The notes under the pieces are model-generated. The model was not told the DNA's origin. It searched no databases and saw only the letters and a list, made by a program, of their open reading frames with translations. DNA of 6,553 nucleotides, taken from UBA11858 sp964589145 (GTDB lineage Bacteria > Chloroflexota > Anaerolineae > Anaerolineales > UBA11858). The stretch lies in the NCBI GenBank assembly GCA_964589145.1, contig CAZPSL010000102.1, positions 1-6,553 on the forward strand, written 5' to 3'. The position numbers and the translations under genes were made by a program. Below are positions 5,973 through 6,553 of the stretch, one piece after another (within the stretch, counting starts at the first letter, position 1; the number at the start of each line of letters is the position of its first letter).

Positions 5973-6113
5973 CCTTGCTGTAACAGCGGGTGGACCGTGC
6001 CGCCTTCGAGCCGCTCTCTTTAGGTGTCTTTCAGTGGATGAAGATTGCTGCTGTCGGGCAGCCTCCGGTGCTCTCCGGCTTGCGGATACGCTCCCTAAAA
6101 GCCATGCTTCGCT

Positions 6114-6118
6114 GAGGA
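6114..6118 (+). promoter_or_regulatory. Ribosome binding site of the epimerase gene
   Basis: GAGGA lies 8 bases upstream of the ATG at 6127. It decides the start against an in-frame ATG at 6034, whose extra 31 residues are cysteine- and alanine-rich and do not resemble the family. Confidence 0.75.
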
Positions 6119-6126
6119 TAACAACG

Positions 6127-6534
6127 ATGCCCAAAATCAAAAAAATTGATCATATTGCCCTGGTTGTTGAAGATATTGAGGACGCGCTGGCGTTTTGGCG
6201 GGATTCCCTGGGGCTGGAACTGGAACGTCAGGAAACCGTGCCCCGCGAAAATTCCGCGATCGCTTTTCTCCCCCTGGGGGACGGCGAAATCGAGTTGGTT
6301 CAGCCAACCACCGATGATTCCGGGATCGCCAAATATCTGCAAAAACGCGGCCCCGGAATGCACCATATCTGCCTGGAGGTGGATGACATCGCCGGGATGC
6401 TGGAACATCTGAAAGCGCGCGGCGTGCAGTTGATCCACGAACAGCCGGTGGTTGGCGAGAACGGTAAAAAGTACGCCTTCATCCACCCAAAATCGGCGTT
6501 TGGGGTGCTGGTGGAACTTTATGAACTCCCGTAA
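6127..6534 (+). CDS. mce: Methylmalonyl-CoA epimerase (VOC/glyoxalase superfamily)
   Basis: This 135-residue protein has the vicinal oxygen chelate fold and fits methylmalonyl-CoA epimerase, which interconverts the (2R) and (2S) epimers so that propionyl-CoA carboxylation and methylmalonyl-CoA mutase can be linked. The first half starts with KIDHIALVVEDIEDAL and has FLPLGDGEIELVQP at 47-60. The second half has KRGPGMHHICLEVDDI (73-88), FIHPKS (118-123) and GVLVELYE (126-133). By comparison with the Propionibacterium enzyme as I recall it, the metal ligands would be H9, E56 (Gln there), H80 and E130, all present. Length is normal for the family. A good ribosome site supports the start, and the gene has its own promoter, divergent from dnaG. 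Only 19 bases follow the stop, so the downstream partner is not visible. A related VOC enzyme cannot be fully excluded, but the GMHHICLEVDDI and HPKS signatures make epimerase by far the best fit. Confidence 0.92.
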   Translation: MPKIKKIDHIALVVEDIEDALAFWRDSLGLELERQETVPRENSAIAFLPLGDGEIELVQPTTDDSGIAKYLQKRGPGMHHICLEVDDIAGMLEHLKARGVQLIHEQPVVGENGKKYAFIHPKSAFGVLVELYELP

Positions 6535-6553
6535 CGGGGAGAATGACACCTGA

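Larger units (their letters stand above)
5507..6126. other. Divergent intergenic region between dnaG and the epimerase gene
   Basis: I find no convincing protein gene in these 620 bases. Open frames here are short, or are non-homologous upstream extensions of neighbouring genes. The region contains the dnaG promoter near 5545-5553, a 33-bp perfect palindrome, a repeat cluster with a 13-bp inverted repeat around 5800-5866, and the epimerase promoter near 5943-5972 with a leader of about 147 bases. Confidence 0.7.

Noticed and set aside
5493..6140. A 215-codon minus-strand open frame across the divergent intergenic region
   Set aside because: It runs through the palindrome, repeat cluster and both promoters, overlaps the starts of dnaG and the epimerase gene, and has no family resemblance.
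6031..6549. A 172-codon minus-strand open frame opposite the epimerase
   Set aside because: It is the antisense shadow of a well-recognised VOC gene.
6543..6553. Possible start (ATG ACA CCT) of another plus-strand gene at the right edge
   Set aside because: Only 11 bases are visible, and the purine stretch GGGGAG is only 1 base from the ATG, too close for a normal ribosome site.

Overview
The window looks like chromosomal DNA of a fairly GC-rich bacterium. My best guess is a Chloroflexota (Anaerolineae-like) genome. The reasons are a dnaG-rpoD pair in which the primase zinc site is spaced CFGxC and the sigma factor carries a long spacer between regions 1.2 and 2. A methylmalonyl-CoA epimerase and short degenerate palindromic repeats built on 'CGCGAATT' and 'ATTCGTG' also fit. 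The taxonomic call is inference from sequence style, not from a database match.

Layout: a leftward (minus strand) gene series runs from about 5506 down to 1. It contains dnaG (DNA primase), rpoD (primary sigma-70 factor), a CoA-transferase subunit A gene of the glutaconate CoA-transferase type, a small GxxExxY-family gene, and the 5' half of the matching CoA-transferase subunit B gene, which is cut by the window edge. A divergent intergenic region of about 620 bp (5507-6126) separates this series from a rightward gene for methylmalonyl-CoA epimerase (6127-6534). That region holds a good promoter for each direction, a 33-bp perfect palindrome and a second repeat cluster with a 13-bp inverted repeat.

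Function: dnaG and rpoD form the classic replication/transcription pair. The CoA-transferase subunits would form a heteromeric enzyme moving CoA between carboxylic acids. The epimerase interconverts (2R)- and (2S)-methylmalonyl-CoA in propionyl-CoA metabolism. The carboxylic-acid CoA theme on both flanks is suggestive but not proof of a shared pathway.

The most interesting structure is at 387-921. The GxxExxY gene (PDDEXK nuclease-like fold) sits exactly between the stop codon of CoA-transferase subunit A and the start codon of subunit B. It is bounded by inverted clusters of 10-bp repeat units that share an 18-bp perfect inverted repeat, with GATC at both outer edges. The repeat encodes the last residues of the GxxExxY protein, and the gene's TGA overlaps the next ATG (ATGA). 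This looks like a compact mobile or repeat-associated cassette inserted into an operon while keeping translation coupled. A repeat cluster sharing a 12-bp word with it, but with no gene, lies at 5800-5866. A second notable point is the primase TOPRIM motif, which reads EGYMG instead of EGYMD.
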